A stretch of 64,000 nucleotides of DNA from Timema cristinae (GCA_039000515.1 JBCFYV010000100.1:52947433-53011432), one strand, 5' to 3'. Shown: positions 10,669-21,701, counted from the first letter of the stretch. The notes: generated from the sequence alone by a model not told the origin. Translations and numbers: made by a program.

Positions 10669-10832
10669 ACTTCGGTGGTTGCATGGTCTAAGGCGCTACT
10701 CTTGCAGTAGACTAGACTTGCCGATGACGGAGAGATAGAGGTTAGAATTCAGGTCGGGTGTACTGAGGGTGGTTTTTCCCTAAATAATTTTCCATTCTGC
10801 CTTCACGCAATTTCGGATACACTTTCTATCAA
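10669..10832 (+). repeat. SINE A (A1 head), 3' truncated
   Basis: Head 'cttcggtggttgcatgg', a mutated B box 'gaggttagaattcagg' and a body to 'ggatacactttc'. The tail is absent. Confidence 0.8.
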
Positions 10833-11320
10833 GGGCATAGAAAGATGGGGGGTCCGGACCCTCTCTAAGATTAATTGCCCCCCCCCCTCTTTGGAATTTG
10901 TTGGAAGGTTCACAAATATATATAAAACCGAAAGTTTTTTACTCTTACTACAATTTTTAATTGTATTAGTTAATGAATATTTTAATATTCTTCTTCAAGA
11001 TACACCTGGTAAAACTTCTGATTGTAAAATTAGTTCTGTCAACATTTCAAATACTGAGTTTGTAGCTCATGTAGGTAGACTTACTAACCTTCCCCCCACC
11101 CATTTTATCAACATATCTACTTACTCAAAACATTATTTTCTAACAATGAAAAGTTTGAAATAAAGGGAAATGTCCCGACCCCTAGAAAAACGAGCTTTCT
11201 ACGCCATTGTTGCCACTAGCGTAATTAGGACGTATAAGCGTAGAGCCGAGAGAAGTGGGTATTGTGGGTGGTGGTTGTGGGGGCAGAGGGGCTGTTTTTT
11301 TATTTTTAAACATATTTTAG
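10833..11320. other. Intergenic stretch with G/C runs
   Basis: A G-run and C-run pair near 10845-10885 is followed by a 90-residue frame (10891-11163) rich in Leu, Ile, Asn and Thr. I do not recognise that protein and place no weight on it. Confidence 0.4.
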
Positions 11321-11496
11321 CACCGCGTCTTACTACCCGTTCGGTTTATACGCTCATGTTTTAATAAAGCTAATGGTTTTAGGGATTAGAAGGCAATATT
11401 TGTAGGAAGTGTACCCGAATTTGCTTGGAGGAAGAGTGGAAAACCGTCTACTGTGAGAGTAGCACCTTAGACTATGGGACCACCAAAACGGGTTTT
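11321..11496 (-). repeat. SINE A with internal deletion of the B box
   Basis: The tail ('gcgtcttactacccgttcgg') and body are clear. 'gaaaaccg' then joins directly to 'tctactgtgagagtagc', so the B box and adjacent variable arm are missing. The flanks look like a clean excision. Confidence 0.8.
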
Positions 11497-11812
11497 ACCA
11501 TTATTTCCGATTACAGATTTGTTTAGTAAAGCTGATAGGGTCGGAGAGAAATTATCGTGTTTTTTTTGTTTGTTTTTTTCCCCTGCGACTTGTGGATGAT
11601 GAAATGTGAACAAGGAATGTTTGGATAATTTATTTCCTCTCGATGCTTCGGGTCTTACCACCCGTCTCGGCTATCTTCTTACCTTTCGGTGGGAGCAGAT
11701 GCTAGGGGGAGGGGGGACTACGAACTAGTTAGTGTTCAGCTGGAGGGCTTATAGTCAACTTAAGTCTGCTGGGAGTTTATTGTATTCGTTTCCAATTAAT
11801 TTTCTACTGTAA
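11497..11812. other. Intergenic stretch, nothing recognised
   Basis: Mixed composition with G-rich patches; no repeat or gene signal. Confidence 0.4.
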
Positions 11813-12292
11813 AGTGTCCAATCCACCAATCCCTCACATAAAAATTGCCCAATCCACCAATCTCTCATATAAAAAGTGCCCAATCCACCAATCCCTCACA
11901 TAAAAATTGCCCAATCCACCAATCCCTCACATAAAAATTGCCCAATCCACCAATCTCTCATATAAAAAGTGCCCAATCCACCAATCTCTCACATAAAAAG
12001 TGCCCAATCCACCAATCCCTCATATAAAAAGTGCCCAATCCACCAATCTCTCACATAAAAAGTGCCCAATCCACCAATCCCTCACATAAAAATTGCCCAA
12101 TCCACCAATCCCTCACATAAAAATTGCCCAATCCACCAATCTCTCATATAAAAAGTGCCCAATCCACCAATCTCTCACTAAAAAGTGTCCAATCCACCAA
12201 TTTCTCACATAAAAGTGCCCAATCCACCAATCCCTCAAATAAAAATTGCCCAATCCACCAATCTCTCATATAACAAGTGCCCGATCCACTAC
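11813..12292. repeat. 31-bp minisatellite, about 15 copies
   Basis: The unit 'gcccaatccaccaatc' plus 'tctcatataaaaagt' repeats with two alternating variants (AAAATT with CCCTCACA, AAAAGT with TCTCATA). Variants occur in blocks, which points to growth by multi-unit duplication. Later units carry single-base losses. Confidence 0.95.
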
Positions 12293-12812
12293 TGCCCTTG
12301 GATACGTGGTTCGTTGATTTATTTAGGTCCTTATTGCACTGAGAATTGTCAAAAAGAATAAAAATCGAACTTTATTTCCTCATTTCCAATTTCTTTCCCA
12401 AAATTAATAAATGAAAGATGTGATGACCCTCAGGACGCAACGAGTCGGAGGATGGTTTTGATTGGTCCTCAACGGGGAAGGTGCGACCAAATTTCCAGGA
12501 GAAGGATCTTATAACATTCCTAGTGAGGGAAGGACTTGGTATTACTTTTAGAGTGGGAAGGAAGTCTTTCTAGCCATTCATCATCCCTTACTCTCAAGAT
12601 ACTTTCACCCTCCTTCCGAAACGAGGTCCTGCCAAGTCCTGATCAAAATCCTCTAGCTCCCCCTGCTACAAGATTGAGGGGAAAGGGGGGGGTCCCCATA
12701 AATTGGACACAGTGGCGAGCTTGGTCTGGTTTAAAGGGAGGGGCGAAAGCTCAACAAGAACATGGCTACTGTGTGTGTAAAATGTTTACTGTACTTCTCT
12801 TTGTCCGTTGGT
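12293..12812. other. Intergenic stretch between two minisatellites
   Basis: No transposon motif is visible. A 92-residue frame at 12536-12814 is Ser/Leu/Pro-rich and unrecognised. Confidence 0.4.
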
Positions 12813-13058
12813 AGCAGTATAAAGTGTGAACTGTGTTACTCTTTGTCCAGCAGTATAATGTGTGAACTGTGTTCCTCTTTGTCCAGCAGTATAAAGTGTG
12901 AACTGTGTTCCTCTTTGTCCAGCAGTATAAAGTGTGAACTATGTTCCTCTTTGTCCAGCAGTGTGAAGTGTGAACTGTGTTCCTCTTTGTCCAGCAGTAT
13001 AAAGTGTGAACTATGTTCCTCTTTGTCCAGCAGTGTGAAGTGTGAACTGTTTGTCCAG
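12813..13058. repeat. 36-bp minisatellite, 7 copies
   Basis: The unit 'agcagtataaagtgtgaact' plus 'gtgttcctctttgtcc' repeats with few changes. Its length is a multiple of three and it lacks stops in several frames, so it opens repetitive Cys/Ser frames on the plus strand and two on the minus strand. These are consequences of the repeat. Confidence 0.95.
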
Positions 13059-13659
13059 CCCAGTTGTGTAAATATGCAGATGGGTGGTAAAACGGAATAC
13101 ACAAAAATATGTTATGGGTTCAACACCAAAAGATGAGAAACAATAATCTAAATATTTTGTTTGTATTGTTTAAAATGTACTATTATGATTGAACAAATAA
13201 CAATTAGTTTTATCTCCGACAGTTTGTGCTTTACATTTCAATCCGCGCCCTGGATTTTCTCAGCAAACTGTAATTAATTCAGTTAAGTGTGACACTTTAC
13301 TAGGTATTTAAAATGTCTACTAACTAACGCAACAGCACAAAATGGCTAAAGAAGGTGAGCAAATAAAATATGTATGCAAGTAAAAAAAAGGGGAATTTAA
13401 ATGAATCCTTTAAATTTGTTTTCATTATTTTTGTAAAAGGGAAATTTTTAATAAATTCTCCAAAATGTATTATTCGTTTAATGGGACGAGATGGACGAAA
13501 TCTTGATTAAGAGCTTTTTGCATTCTACTCTGTCAACAGCTTGTGCTCAAACTACTGCCCTCGAAGAATACTTTGTGCCTCAATAACTGAAATTAATAAA
13601 TAATGTAGTAAATGTGATACAAGATTGTGTTATGATTGGTTTCTTAAATTGATATACTA
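13059..13659. other. AT-rich intergenic stretch
   Basis: No gene or repeat is recognised between the minisatellite and the diverged tandem units that follow. Confidence 0.4.
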
Positions 13660-13850
13660 GTGAAGAAATAGTTTGAAGTTTTGAGAAATAATATAACCCC
13701 TGGTATGAGGCTAGCACATGGCTATGTGCTGATTTATTACGATGTTAGAGTTTCAAGTTTCAATAATTGTTCAATACATGGTTCGAGGATATTAGAAATA
13801 AAATAGAACCTTTTAGGAGGCTAATAAACTGTAACGATGTTCCAAACAAC
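13660..13850. repeat. Diverged tandem units, left block
   Basis: Two units with the order 'gagaaataatataacccc', 'tgaggctagcacatgg' and 'caatacatggttcgagg' match the block at 15885-16320. The same repeat lies on both sides of the GC-richer core at 13.9-15.0 kb. Confidence 0.6.
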
Positions 13851-14196
13851 AACAAACATCTAACGCCTATCAGCCTGTAATATGGAGTTTCAACACTCAC
13901 CAAGGCTGGCATGGCTTCTCTCCGTCAGATGGAACACTACTCACGCACCAAAACAACCTCTTCCGTGGCTTCAAAGAATAAAACTGAAACGAGACGCTGG
14001 TCAGCGCCTCGCTCGTCAACTTGGCCCCGGCCCACAACAAACTAGAACTCAACTTGACTAAGCCAATTTCCGTTTCCGCTTCACGAATGTTCTTCGGTCT
14101 TCGAGTAATTACTGGACTGTCCGCTACGCTTCCAGAGCACTAGTCTTCTCCCTCCTTTCCCCCCCTCTTCAGAGAACATGTGTGGACTGTTTGTAC
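13851..14196. other. GC-richer unique stretch upstream of a TATA-like motif
   Basis: On the minus strand near 13900-13920 a short ATG frame (Met-Pro-Ala-Leu) runs straight into GTGAGTG, a good splice-donor match. On its own this is weak evidence, but with the exon candidate at 14776 it suggests a genic neighbourhood. Confidence 0.3.
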
Positions 14197-14206
14197 TATA
14201 AAATAG
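14197..14206 (+). promoter_or_regulatory. TATA-like motif
   Basis: TATAAAATAG lies about 25-30 bases before 'agcagcactcaacc', a spacing that suits a core promoter. The motif is common by chance in AT-rich DNA, but this surrounding is not AT-rich. It points toward the exon candidate at 14776. Confidence 0.3.
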
Positions 14207-14297
14207 CTGGTGTTGTTTAGAGCAGCACTCAACCTATTCCCTACAGTCAAGTTAAACCTTTCGACCTTTCCGGAAATCGACTCACTAAATCAGCCAC

Positions 14298-14722
14298 AAA
14301 TCACCATCATACCTTAAACACACCTACCCACATCCCAAGAAAAGAAAATCCTCCCCAATTCCCGCGACCCAGCGCAATCACTCACCATCATACCTTAAAC
14401 ACACCTACCCACATCCCAAGAAAAGAAAATCCTCCCCAATTCCCGCGACCCAACGCAATCACTCACAACTCACCACATTCCTTAAACACACCTTCCCACA
14501 TCCCAAGAAAAGAAAATCCTCCCAAATTCCCACGACCCAGCACAATCACTCACAACTCACCATCATACCTTAAGCACACCTCCCCACATCCCAAGAAAAG
14601 AAAATCCTCCCAATTCCCGAGACCCAGCGCAATCACTCACAACTCACCATCATACCTTAAACACACCTTCCCACATCCCAAGAAAAGAAAATCCTCCCAA
14701 ATTCCCACGACCCATCACAATC
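14298..14722. repeat. Minisatellite of 77-88 bp, 5 copies
   Basis: Units contain 'accttaaacacacctaccca', 'catcccaagaaaagaaaatc' and 'cccgcgacccagcgc', and differ by presence or absence of 'aactcac' and by single bases. It lies between the TATA-like motif and the candidate exon, so it would be in a leader or first intron if that gene is real. Confidence 0.9.
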
Positions 14723-14775
14723 ACAAATTGCACCTCAAAGGGTAATTTACTAATACACGTGTAATTCTCTTACAG

Positions 14776-14974
14776 CCTCATTTCATCTGTTCCATTTCAT
14801 AGGTATTAATTTCATTCACGAGGTTAAGAGTCACGACAGTGACTCGGTACTCAAACAACAAATCAGCCCTTTCATAGACAACCTGGCGTGGCATAACTGT
14901 CAAGTCAGATGTTCTATGTCGGGCAACAGCCGAAAGGCGAGAGCAGCACTCATTGTACCACTGGCTTACACAAG
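14776..14974 (+). CDS. Candidate internal coding exon, unknown protein
   Basis: A 199-base segment is bounded by an acceptor-like 'ttctcttacag' after a pyrimidine-rich tract and a donor-like 'acaag|gtgagg'. One frame is open throughout for 65 codons with balanced composition, unlike the AT-noise frames elsewhere; it includes QQISPFIDNLAWHNCQVRC and GNSRKARAALIVPLAYT. A second possible acceptor ('tttcatag') would start the exon at 14803. The next bases after the donor are TGA in frame, as expected for an intron. I do not recognise the family, so no function is given. It could be the only exon here of a gene with very long introns, or a fragment of an old element. Confidence 0.45.
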
Positions 14975-14979
14975 GTGAG

Positions 14980-15884
14980 GGCGCCGGTATAAAACTAATG
15001 TTTGGGAATATTCATCAAAATTCTGTTTTGGTTTAAATATGGGGATACTTATTCAAAATTACCGTTTGGACCTTTTTTAATGTTATCCATGGATGGATTT
15101 TCTAAATGGGGTTTAACGCCGGTGAACGGCGAGTTTATTATGTTAGTTTTATAGGGGAATTCTTTGTTGACTTCGGTACTCCTTTTTGTACTAGTGGCGC
15201 GCCCTTATCTTAAACTTAGCGTAACTATGCGGTTGCTATATTTTCTTGGGTTTCAGAGGGTATTAGAGATATACAATGCTCGCTTTAGCCACGAAGATTA
15301 TTTTATATTCATTTGTTTCTGATGAGGTTTTCACGCTAAGATGTATGGGTGTAACGGCGGTTTACGAAACTCATTCTATGATTTTATTCTATATTGTAAA
15401 ATTAGATTATGCGTTGTTACTCAGGATTAGGATTTAACGGCTATTGTTGGGGTCTATTTGTAAGATATTTAACCACTATATCATATATATTCTTAGGTAT
15501 CTAAGGTTAATTTTTATGGGTTCTCTATTTTATATATTTTGTTTAACGTCAGTTGCTACCTTGTGTACTCATAACTAAATGTCAGCCATCTTGGTTTTTG
15601 GAGTTATATGCGCCTTTCGGCGGTTAGTTTAAATTTAGATGTCAGACTTTTCACTCCAATAATTCCCCCTGTGAGGGCAGTAAATATTATGTATATTTTT
15701 GATGGCTTAAAGTTTTTGCCAGACTAATCGTAGGCTCTCTATGCCTTTTTTTTAACTATACTATGTATCTACACTACCTTTGTGATTAATCAAATTCAAA
15801 TAAAACATATGTTTTCTCTTGTGATCCATGGTTGTTCTTTACACACGCTTCCGTCCTTGTTGTGGGCGTCACAAAACGTTCATG
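14980..15884. other. Unique intergenic or intronic stretch
   Basis: No transposon end, tandem repeat or further exon was found after the donor-like site at 14975. Confidence 0.4.
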
Positions 15885-16320
15885 TAATCATTTACTGCTG
15901 TATAAGATGCTAAAATTTCTAGATGGTGCAGTAAATAGTTCGTGGGAACGTGAATAAAAGGACCCCCTAAGGGTGACTAACACAGGGTCATAAAATAATT
16001 GTTTGAGGAGATTTCTAAGTTGAAAATCTGGAGAAATTTATGGTACAAGGGTATAGTGAATAAAATAATCCCCAGTGAGAGGCTAGCACCAAGTTTCAAG
16101 AGTGGTGCAGTAAATCGTTCGAGAGTATGAAAAATAAAAAATATCCTGTTTGGAGACTAATAAATGATCATGTAATGATGGATTGTGGTGGAAGATGCCC
16201 AGGCTGCGATTTTGTGCAGTACCTGTTTCGAGGATGTGAGAAATAGAATAATCCCCGGTGGGAGGCTAGCCACATGGTCATGCGATGATGGATTGTGGTG
16301 GGGGATGTAAGTGGACTCAG
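15885..16320. repeat. Diverged tandem units, right block
   Basis: Three to four units of roughly 110-140 bases carry 'ggtgcagtaaat', 'gttcgaggatgtgagaaata' and 'ggtgggaggctagccacatg'. The unit matches 13660-13850. The last two units include 'gatgatggattgtggtgg'. Confidence 0.65.
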
Positions 16321-16818
16321 CCGTGTAATAATGGTAAACGTCTTGGAGCCTTCTTTCCCCTCTCCCATTCCTTCCCCTACAAAGGAGGGAGGGGGGTGGG
16401 AGCAGGCTCGAGGGATATGAGCCGTGTAAATAGACAACAATTTGCAACTGCTTTTCATGCCTCTTTGGATGTTCTGTCACGAGTGTGTGTGTGTGCGTGT
16501 GTGTGTACCAGCACACATGTGAAACACCAATGCTACATCTGGTAAATAAACCCATAGAAACGTTGCCCTGGTTTTTCTTCTTTTTTTTTTTTAAGAATAA
16601 TTTTTCGCGACGAAGGAATGTTTATTTTAAAGTAAGGATTAGACATTTTACTGATAAAGCCGAGACTTTTATTTGTTTAAGTTTTATTTTAAGAATATGT
16701 ATATGCACATGGAACTTACGCACGTTGCTTCAGTCGGATTTAAAGGTCATCTTCCCATTGTTAGACGCGAAATTGGCAACGCGATGAAACTAAATTATTG
16801 TTAGGTTTTTTTTTTAAA
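16321..16818. other. Intergenic stretch with a GT microsatellite
   Basis: A GT/GC-rich run near 16480-16505 and a T-run near 16576-16592. The overlapping frames on both strands (16157-16787) show no domain. Confidence 0.45.
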
Positions 16819-16968
16819 TCACCGCGTCTTACTACCTTTTCAGGTTATACAAATACATGATAATTTTTCTAATGAGGTAAGGATGAGGAAGGAAGCATTT
16901 TTAGAGGTAATCTAACTACCAGCATTGGCGTGGGAGGAGAGTGGGGAACCATATAGGGGGGAAACCTC
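16819..16968 (-). repeat. SINE A, head missing
   Basis: Tail ('ccgcgtcttactaccttttc') and body are present. The 5' head is cut off, as expected of an incomplete retrotransposition. Confidence 0.75.
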
Positions 16969-17109
16969 AGATTTTACTTGTACTTTAATTTAGGCCTATA
17001 TAGTTTTCATTTAAAATGTTATTTTAGATATAAATTATCTTATTTATTTTATATGTAGATTATACAATATGTACTATACTTGCATTATGTACCAACAATT
17101 GTGGGGAAT

Positions 17110-17358
17110 CTTCTTCGGTGGCCCCGTGGTTTAACGTGCTACTCTCGTAGTAGACTATACTGCCAATGACAGAGATCTAGGTTCTAATCTCGGTCGCATG
17201 TACTGAGGTTGGTTTTTCCATAACGGTTTCCATTCTCCCTGTAAGAAAATGTGGATACACTTGCTATAAATATAATTTTCCTTGCCCCTTAAAACCATCA
17301 GCGTAGTTAGTACATCAGGGTATAAACCGAACGGGTTGTTTACGCAGTGCTAAGAAAA
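17110..17358 (+). repeat. SINE A (A1 head)
   Basis: Full-length: head 'cttcggtggccccgtgg', B box 'taggttctaatctcgg', body, and tail 'aaaccgaacgggttgt' ending in an A/G-rich run. Confidence 0.8.
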
Positions 17359-17364
17359 AGGGGG

Positions 17365-17570
17365 GGATTGTATAAAACAAGTCAGTGAGTGTGTAAGCTC
17401 GTCAGAAGAAGAGGGGAAGTGTTATCTGTATATAAACCAGATACCTCACAGGGTGAACTGCTCATTTTCTTCCCTCTCTTTCTATTTCGTACATTGGTGT
17501 CTTTAAGTGTGTGTGATAGCACTTTAGACTGTTTATGTGCGTCAATATAAGATACAACCCACTTCTCAAA
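17365..17570. repeat. Dispersed repeat shared with 43097-43310
   Basis: Blocks 'gaagaagaggggaagtgt', 'ctcattttcttccctctc' and 'agatacaacccacttctc' occur in the same order and spacing near 43115-43270. I see no terminal repeats or coding content, so the class is unknown. Confidence 0.65.
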
Positions 17571-18192
17571 ATATCTTCTAACTCACCAAGAAGGAAACGT
17601 TGTTAAGTCTCCCTTGGTGAATCCCCGCGTGTACTTGTGGGGGTAAACTACCCCCGTCTATTAACGAGAGAAAAAAAAGGCACGCCCACGCGATCCACGA
17701 GCTTTCTATGTATGTATCCGCCAAGCCTTGTGAAATAATTCATGGACTCTACACCGCCTCCAACTAGCAGGTAGTTAGATCTCACCCCCACCCCCTCCAG
17801 CCCATCCCACTCACCCTTACCCTTGAGGCCTACCTGCCAAGTGTTTGTATTTCTCTTTTACAAGCCTCAAGACAATACAAGACGAATATTTAACAAGTAT
17901 ATTTAAATATTTCAAATAGAAAAAGAATAAGGAGAATTCTGTTGGATTTTTTTTAAAGAATAAAAAGTAGGGGAAATACTTTTTTGAGCGGAAGTATCGT
18001 TTAGTTCCGGTAATGTGAATATCTATTTATATATCTGAACTATACGGTTTTCGTATTCAGTCTGTTTCGAAAATGTTGGCAATGTTTTAGAAAACGGCGC
18101 GTATTTTATTTATTGACGAGTATACCCATGTGTATAATTTTGAGTTTTATTTTACACCGTTAGAGATAATATTTTTTGTTTTTGTTTTTTTA
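17571..18192. other. Unique stretch, nothing recognised
   Basis: A GC-richer part at 17590-17830 has no long frame, and the rest is AT-rich. Confidence 0.4.
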
Positions 18193-18447
18193 TCACCAAG
18201 TCTTACTACACGTTCGAGTTATAAATATATATACTAATCACTCTAATGTGTTATGGATGAGAAAGGTTGTATTTAAAAATGTGTACCGGCAATTGCGTGT
18301 AGAGGGAGATTGTAAAACCATTTAGGAGAAAATCATCCCCTTAGTACACTCAACCAGGATTCTAACCCCGATTTCCCAGTAAGTCGGTGGTCCCAGTATA
18401 TTGAGAAGTGATGCCTTAGACCGTTAGACCTCCTAAGCGAGTAATAA
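18193..18447 (-). repeat. SINE A
   Basis: Reversed full-length copy with tail 'aagtcttactacacgttcg', body, B box as 'ggattctaaccccgat' and an eroded head. Confidence 0.75.
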
Positions 18448-18463
18448 TAATATCATAAGGAGA

Positions 18464-18690
18464 ATTTTCATGACCCGAGTGGCTAGAGTAAGGTTGGCTA
18501 CGTGTCTAAGTGTACCAGGGTTCGATACCTTATAGGAAATGCACTCGTAACTTTAAACTAAAACGCTGACGCTGTGGCTGGTTGTGTAGTATTAGATGTG
18601 CTGTATTAGGTTAATTATCTTGTAAATCATTTGTTGATATAGTATCGTTCTTGGTATGTAGAGTACGCGAGTTAAGGGCAGTATATTTGC
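18464..18690 (+). repeat. SINE J, tRNA-like head with second-class tail
   Basis: The head 'gacccgagtggctagagtaa' and B-box 'cagggttcgatacctt' are tRNA-like. The end 'catttgttgatatagtatcg' with 'gtagagtacgcgagttaa' resembles the C/G tail loosely. A single copy was recognised, so the ends are approximate. Confidence 0.5.
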
Positions 18691-19005
18691 AATTTTTATA
18701 TCAAACTTTATTTTCGTCAGAATAAATCAAATATTTACTTATCGAAACAGAGTTTAATTTTCTTCACCTGGTAATATCAACAGTTGTTGAATATCTGCCA
18801 TGAGCATAGAGGCATTAGACGAATAACTTTTTAAATGAAGAGAAAAAGTTGTCATTAAATTCCAGAACCCCCTTGAGACAGATATTCAACAACTGTTGAT
18901 ATCACCGTGTGAAGAACATTAAACTATAAGTTTGTACTGGAGCAATATTTTATTTATTTCTACAAAAAATAAAAGTTGATGAAAAAAATTCAAAGAACAA
19001 TTATC
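18691..19005 (+). mobile_element. M1 palindromic MITE, copy 2
   Basis: Inner arms 'tcttcacctggtaatatcaa' and 'gttgatatcaccgtgtgaag' are inverted relatives, and the asymmetric core matches copy 1. Outer arms are more diverged than in copies 1 and 6. Confidence 0.8.
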
Positions 19006-19154
19006 TTAACTGGGTTCTATACATCCCAACCTTGATGTTTAAAAAGTGTGAGCCAAATAAAATTTAAAATCCGTACATATTTACGTTAAATTATAACTTA
19101 GTACCCGCACCTGTTGGCACGTCGACAAAGGTGTCTGGTAGGATAAAGTTAAAA

Positions 19155-19330
19155 CCCCGAATGAGTGTAACCAGGATTTTTTTTTTCCTCTTTTAATGCA
19201 CTTTTTCCCACCATACCTCCATGCAAATGCGGGGGCAGATTAACTCTAAATTGTAGTTTTTTTAATACCTATGCCATTAGAGTAATTATCATATACCAGT
19301 AAACCCTTGCGAAACTTTCGTACACTCAAC
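19155..19330 (+). repeat. Decayed SINE A body
   Basis: 'ccatgcaaatgcgggggcag' followed by 'gccattagagtaattatc' keeps the SINE A order. The head and tail hairpin are lost. Confidence 0.45.
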
Positions 19331-19949
19331 CTTCCCCTCCCACCCACAAAAAAAAAGATTTGACCTTTTGTATTTTTATTTTAACTTAAATTTTAAACAA
19401 ACAATGTCTTTTAACATAAGCTGAGAAAGCTATGACATAAGTCGGTAAAAAAACCTAGCCACTGATTCCTTATTCATCGCTGTAGGTTTTGTATTAGTTG
19501 ATAAAAAGGGATGTTAACGAAATAAAATATAGGATGCGTATAATCTGAACCGGAAGTAAAACTTGCGGGTAATAAATTAAAGAGAACAAAATAAACACGT
19601 GTTTGGTAAAATAAGCTATATCCTTACCCAATAAAATTGTTGCGTGTCAGATATTTAAGACCTGACTTACATTTCAATCGAATGACTGATATGTATATAG
19701 TAATAAAAAATCGTACTATCCCTAGAATAAGTAAAAAAAATAGACTGTATAGGATGTAGTCGAAACAATAAGTCGCTTAGAAATTAACACTTTAATTGAA
19801 AAGCAAAGATCAAATTGCTAAATAAAAACCAACTACATACTACACTTTTTGAATATAACGTTACTCAGGTGATCTCCACCGGACGTCAAATTACAGCACT
19901 ATGTTAGTCACTTTCATCATCATCATCATCATCAATATCATCATCAACT
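19331..19949. other. AT-rich stretch ending in an ATC microsatellite
   Basis: A CAT/ATC trinucleotide run lies at about 19914-19947. Otherwise nothing is recognised. Confidence 0.5.
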
Positions 19950-20640
19950 GTTTCTAGCATGTGGCCGTTTCAGTTTAGTAAAATGCTTCCATCTTCCTCT
20001 ATCCTCCCACCACACTTCCTCCTTTAATTCTTCCATTATTCTCCTCTCTCTTGAACACTTTCTGTTATATGCTCCTCCCATCTCTTTCTTTGCCTTTCCT
20101 ACGGTCTTCTTCCCACATACTTAATTTCCAACATTTTCTTCGGCGATCCTTTCTTTTTACATCCTCATTACCTGTCCATAACATCCCAGCCTTGCTTCCT
20201 CTACTATCTCATGTACTCCGACATCCTCATTACATGCCCAAACCATCTCAGTCTTGCTTCCTCTACTATCTCATGTACTCCAACATCCTCATTACATGAC
20301 CATACCATCTCAGTCTTGCTTCCTCTACTATCTCATGTATTCCAACATCCTCATTACATGACCATACCATCTCAGTCTTGCTTCCTCTACTATCTCATGT
20401 ACTCCGACATCCTCATTACATGCCCAAACCATCTCAGTCTTGCTTCCTCTACTATCTCATGTACTCCAACATCCTCATTACATGTCCATACCATCCCAGC
20501 CTTGCTTCCTCTACTATCTCATGTACTCCAACATCCTCATTACATGCCCATACCATCTCAGTCTTATTTCTCTACTATCTCATGCACTCCATATACCCAA
20601 ACTCTTACCGTATAACTTCATTACTCAGCATAGATCGTAA
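19950..20640 (-). pseudogene. LINE reverse transcriptase C-terminal remnant
   Basis: On the minus strand the segments VEEARLRWYGHVMR and, after frame changes, KKMLEIKYVGRR with a Lys/Arg-rich run are typical of the region after the RT domain in some non-LTR retrotransposons, where a RW.GH..RM motif is followed by a G.R.RGRP...W block. The RWYGHVMR-coding part has been amplified into the 62-bp minisatellite at 20160-20590. Because the unit length is not a multiple of three, the array cannot encode one continuous protein. Identity comes from motif memory; the LINE clade is not assigned. Confidence 0.65.
20160..20590. repeat. 62-bp minisatellite, 7 copies, born in a LINE
   Basis: The unit includes 'catcctcattacatgcccat', 'accatctcagtcttgcttcc' and 'tctactatctcatgtactcc'. 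Flanking DNA on the right-hand side of the LINE (19950-20160) continues the same coding sequence from the first unit. The plus-strand Ser/Pro/Leu open frames here are artefacts of the array. Confidence 0.92.
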
Positions 20641-21701
20641 ATTGTTACCGCCCCACCCTGTATATAGAGAGAAAGCTGATGCCAAGGGAAAAGGTTGAAC
20701 CGTTGATATTTTCTAGACTTACATAGAAGCCATTCCACCCTCCCTATCTTTCCACCACAAGACCCCGAGAACCTTAAAACATTTTCTGTTTCATCCACAG
20801 GAAACTACTGTCTTTTTCAAACCCCGCCACATGTATTATCCTCAAGTTGAGCCAAAAAAATATCTTGCGGGGTACCAACCAACCCACTCCTCCTCTCACA
20901 CGGTTTAGAGGGGCAAGCCCAAAACTTTTGCACTTCTTGCCAAATAAAGTTCAATTAACCAAGCCGACGAAAGAATGACATATGGGACAAAGTCAATACT
21001 TATCAACAGCATTTTATTTTTTTGTAAATCATAGATAACGTTTATGAGTATATTGAGTATGTTCATGATCCCCTGTTTATGGAAAAGTTTTTTTGGGCAT
21101 TCATTAATCTTTTGTTATTTGGGATTTCAATGATAATTTCTCAATTTGTTTCACTAGACATTTGAGGAATTGACGATGAATAATTGTAATTTTAAAACAT
21201 ATAGATATTTATAAAATGGATAAATATTTCAAACATACATTCTTTACAACCCACATTTGTCTGAATGAGAAGATAATGCATGCCATGAAAGTTGTATCTT
21301 ATTTTCTTGTATGGTTGTAAAATACACATTCTGCTGAGACTGCAACTAGACTGGGGAGGGTTGTGTTGGGAGGGGGTAGATAATACTTTTCAAACAGATA
21401 TTTGTTAGTTGCTAAAGGCGTTAAATTGCATAGATTTTTTTTTGTTCCCATTTGTAAAACACGTGTTTGATTTAATCGTGTGCACTAATATCCATTTTTT
21501 TAAATTGATTTCCTTTATAAACTTTATTTTTATAGAGAGAAAATTAAATTAATAATTATATATTTTTTTAATTATTAGGTATTATTGGTTTGTTTGAGTG
21601 ACCACCGTACTATGTGCCCTTAAAGGTTGGTTGATGTTTTTGTCACAGGATATACACTTTTGACTTTAGACTTTCAATCGCCTGAAAAAAAAATCCACTT
21701 A
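20641..21701. other. Unique intergenic stretch
   Basis: AT-rich, with a G-rich patch near 21350. No repeat family or frame is recognised. Confidence 0.4.

Noticed and set aside
12762..13136. Cys/Ser-rich repetitive open frame and two minus-strand frames over the same bases
   Set aside because: They are produced by the 36-bp minisatellite, whose length is a multiple of three and which lacks stops in several frames.
16157..16555. 132-codon minus-strand frame with a Thr/His run
   Set aside because: The run is a translated GT microsatellite; other frames on both strands overlap it and no domain is seen.
20051..20698. Overlapping Ser/Pro/Leu open frames up to 134 codons on the plus strand
   Set aside because: They lie in the 62-bp minisatellite derived from a LINE on the opposite strand.
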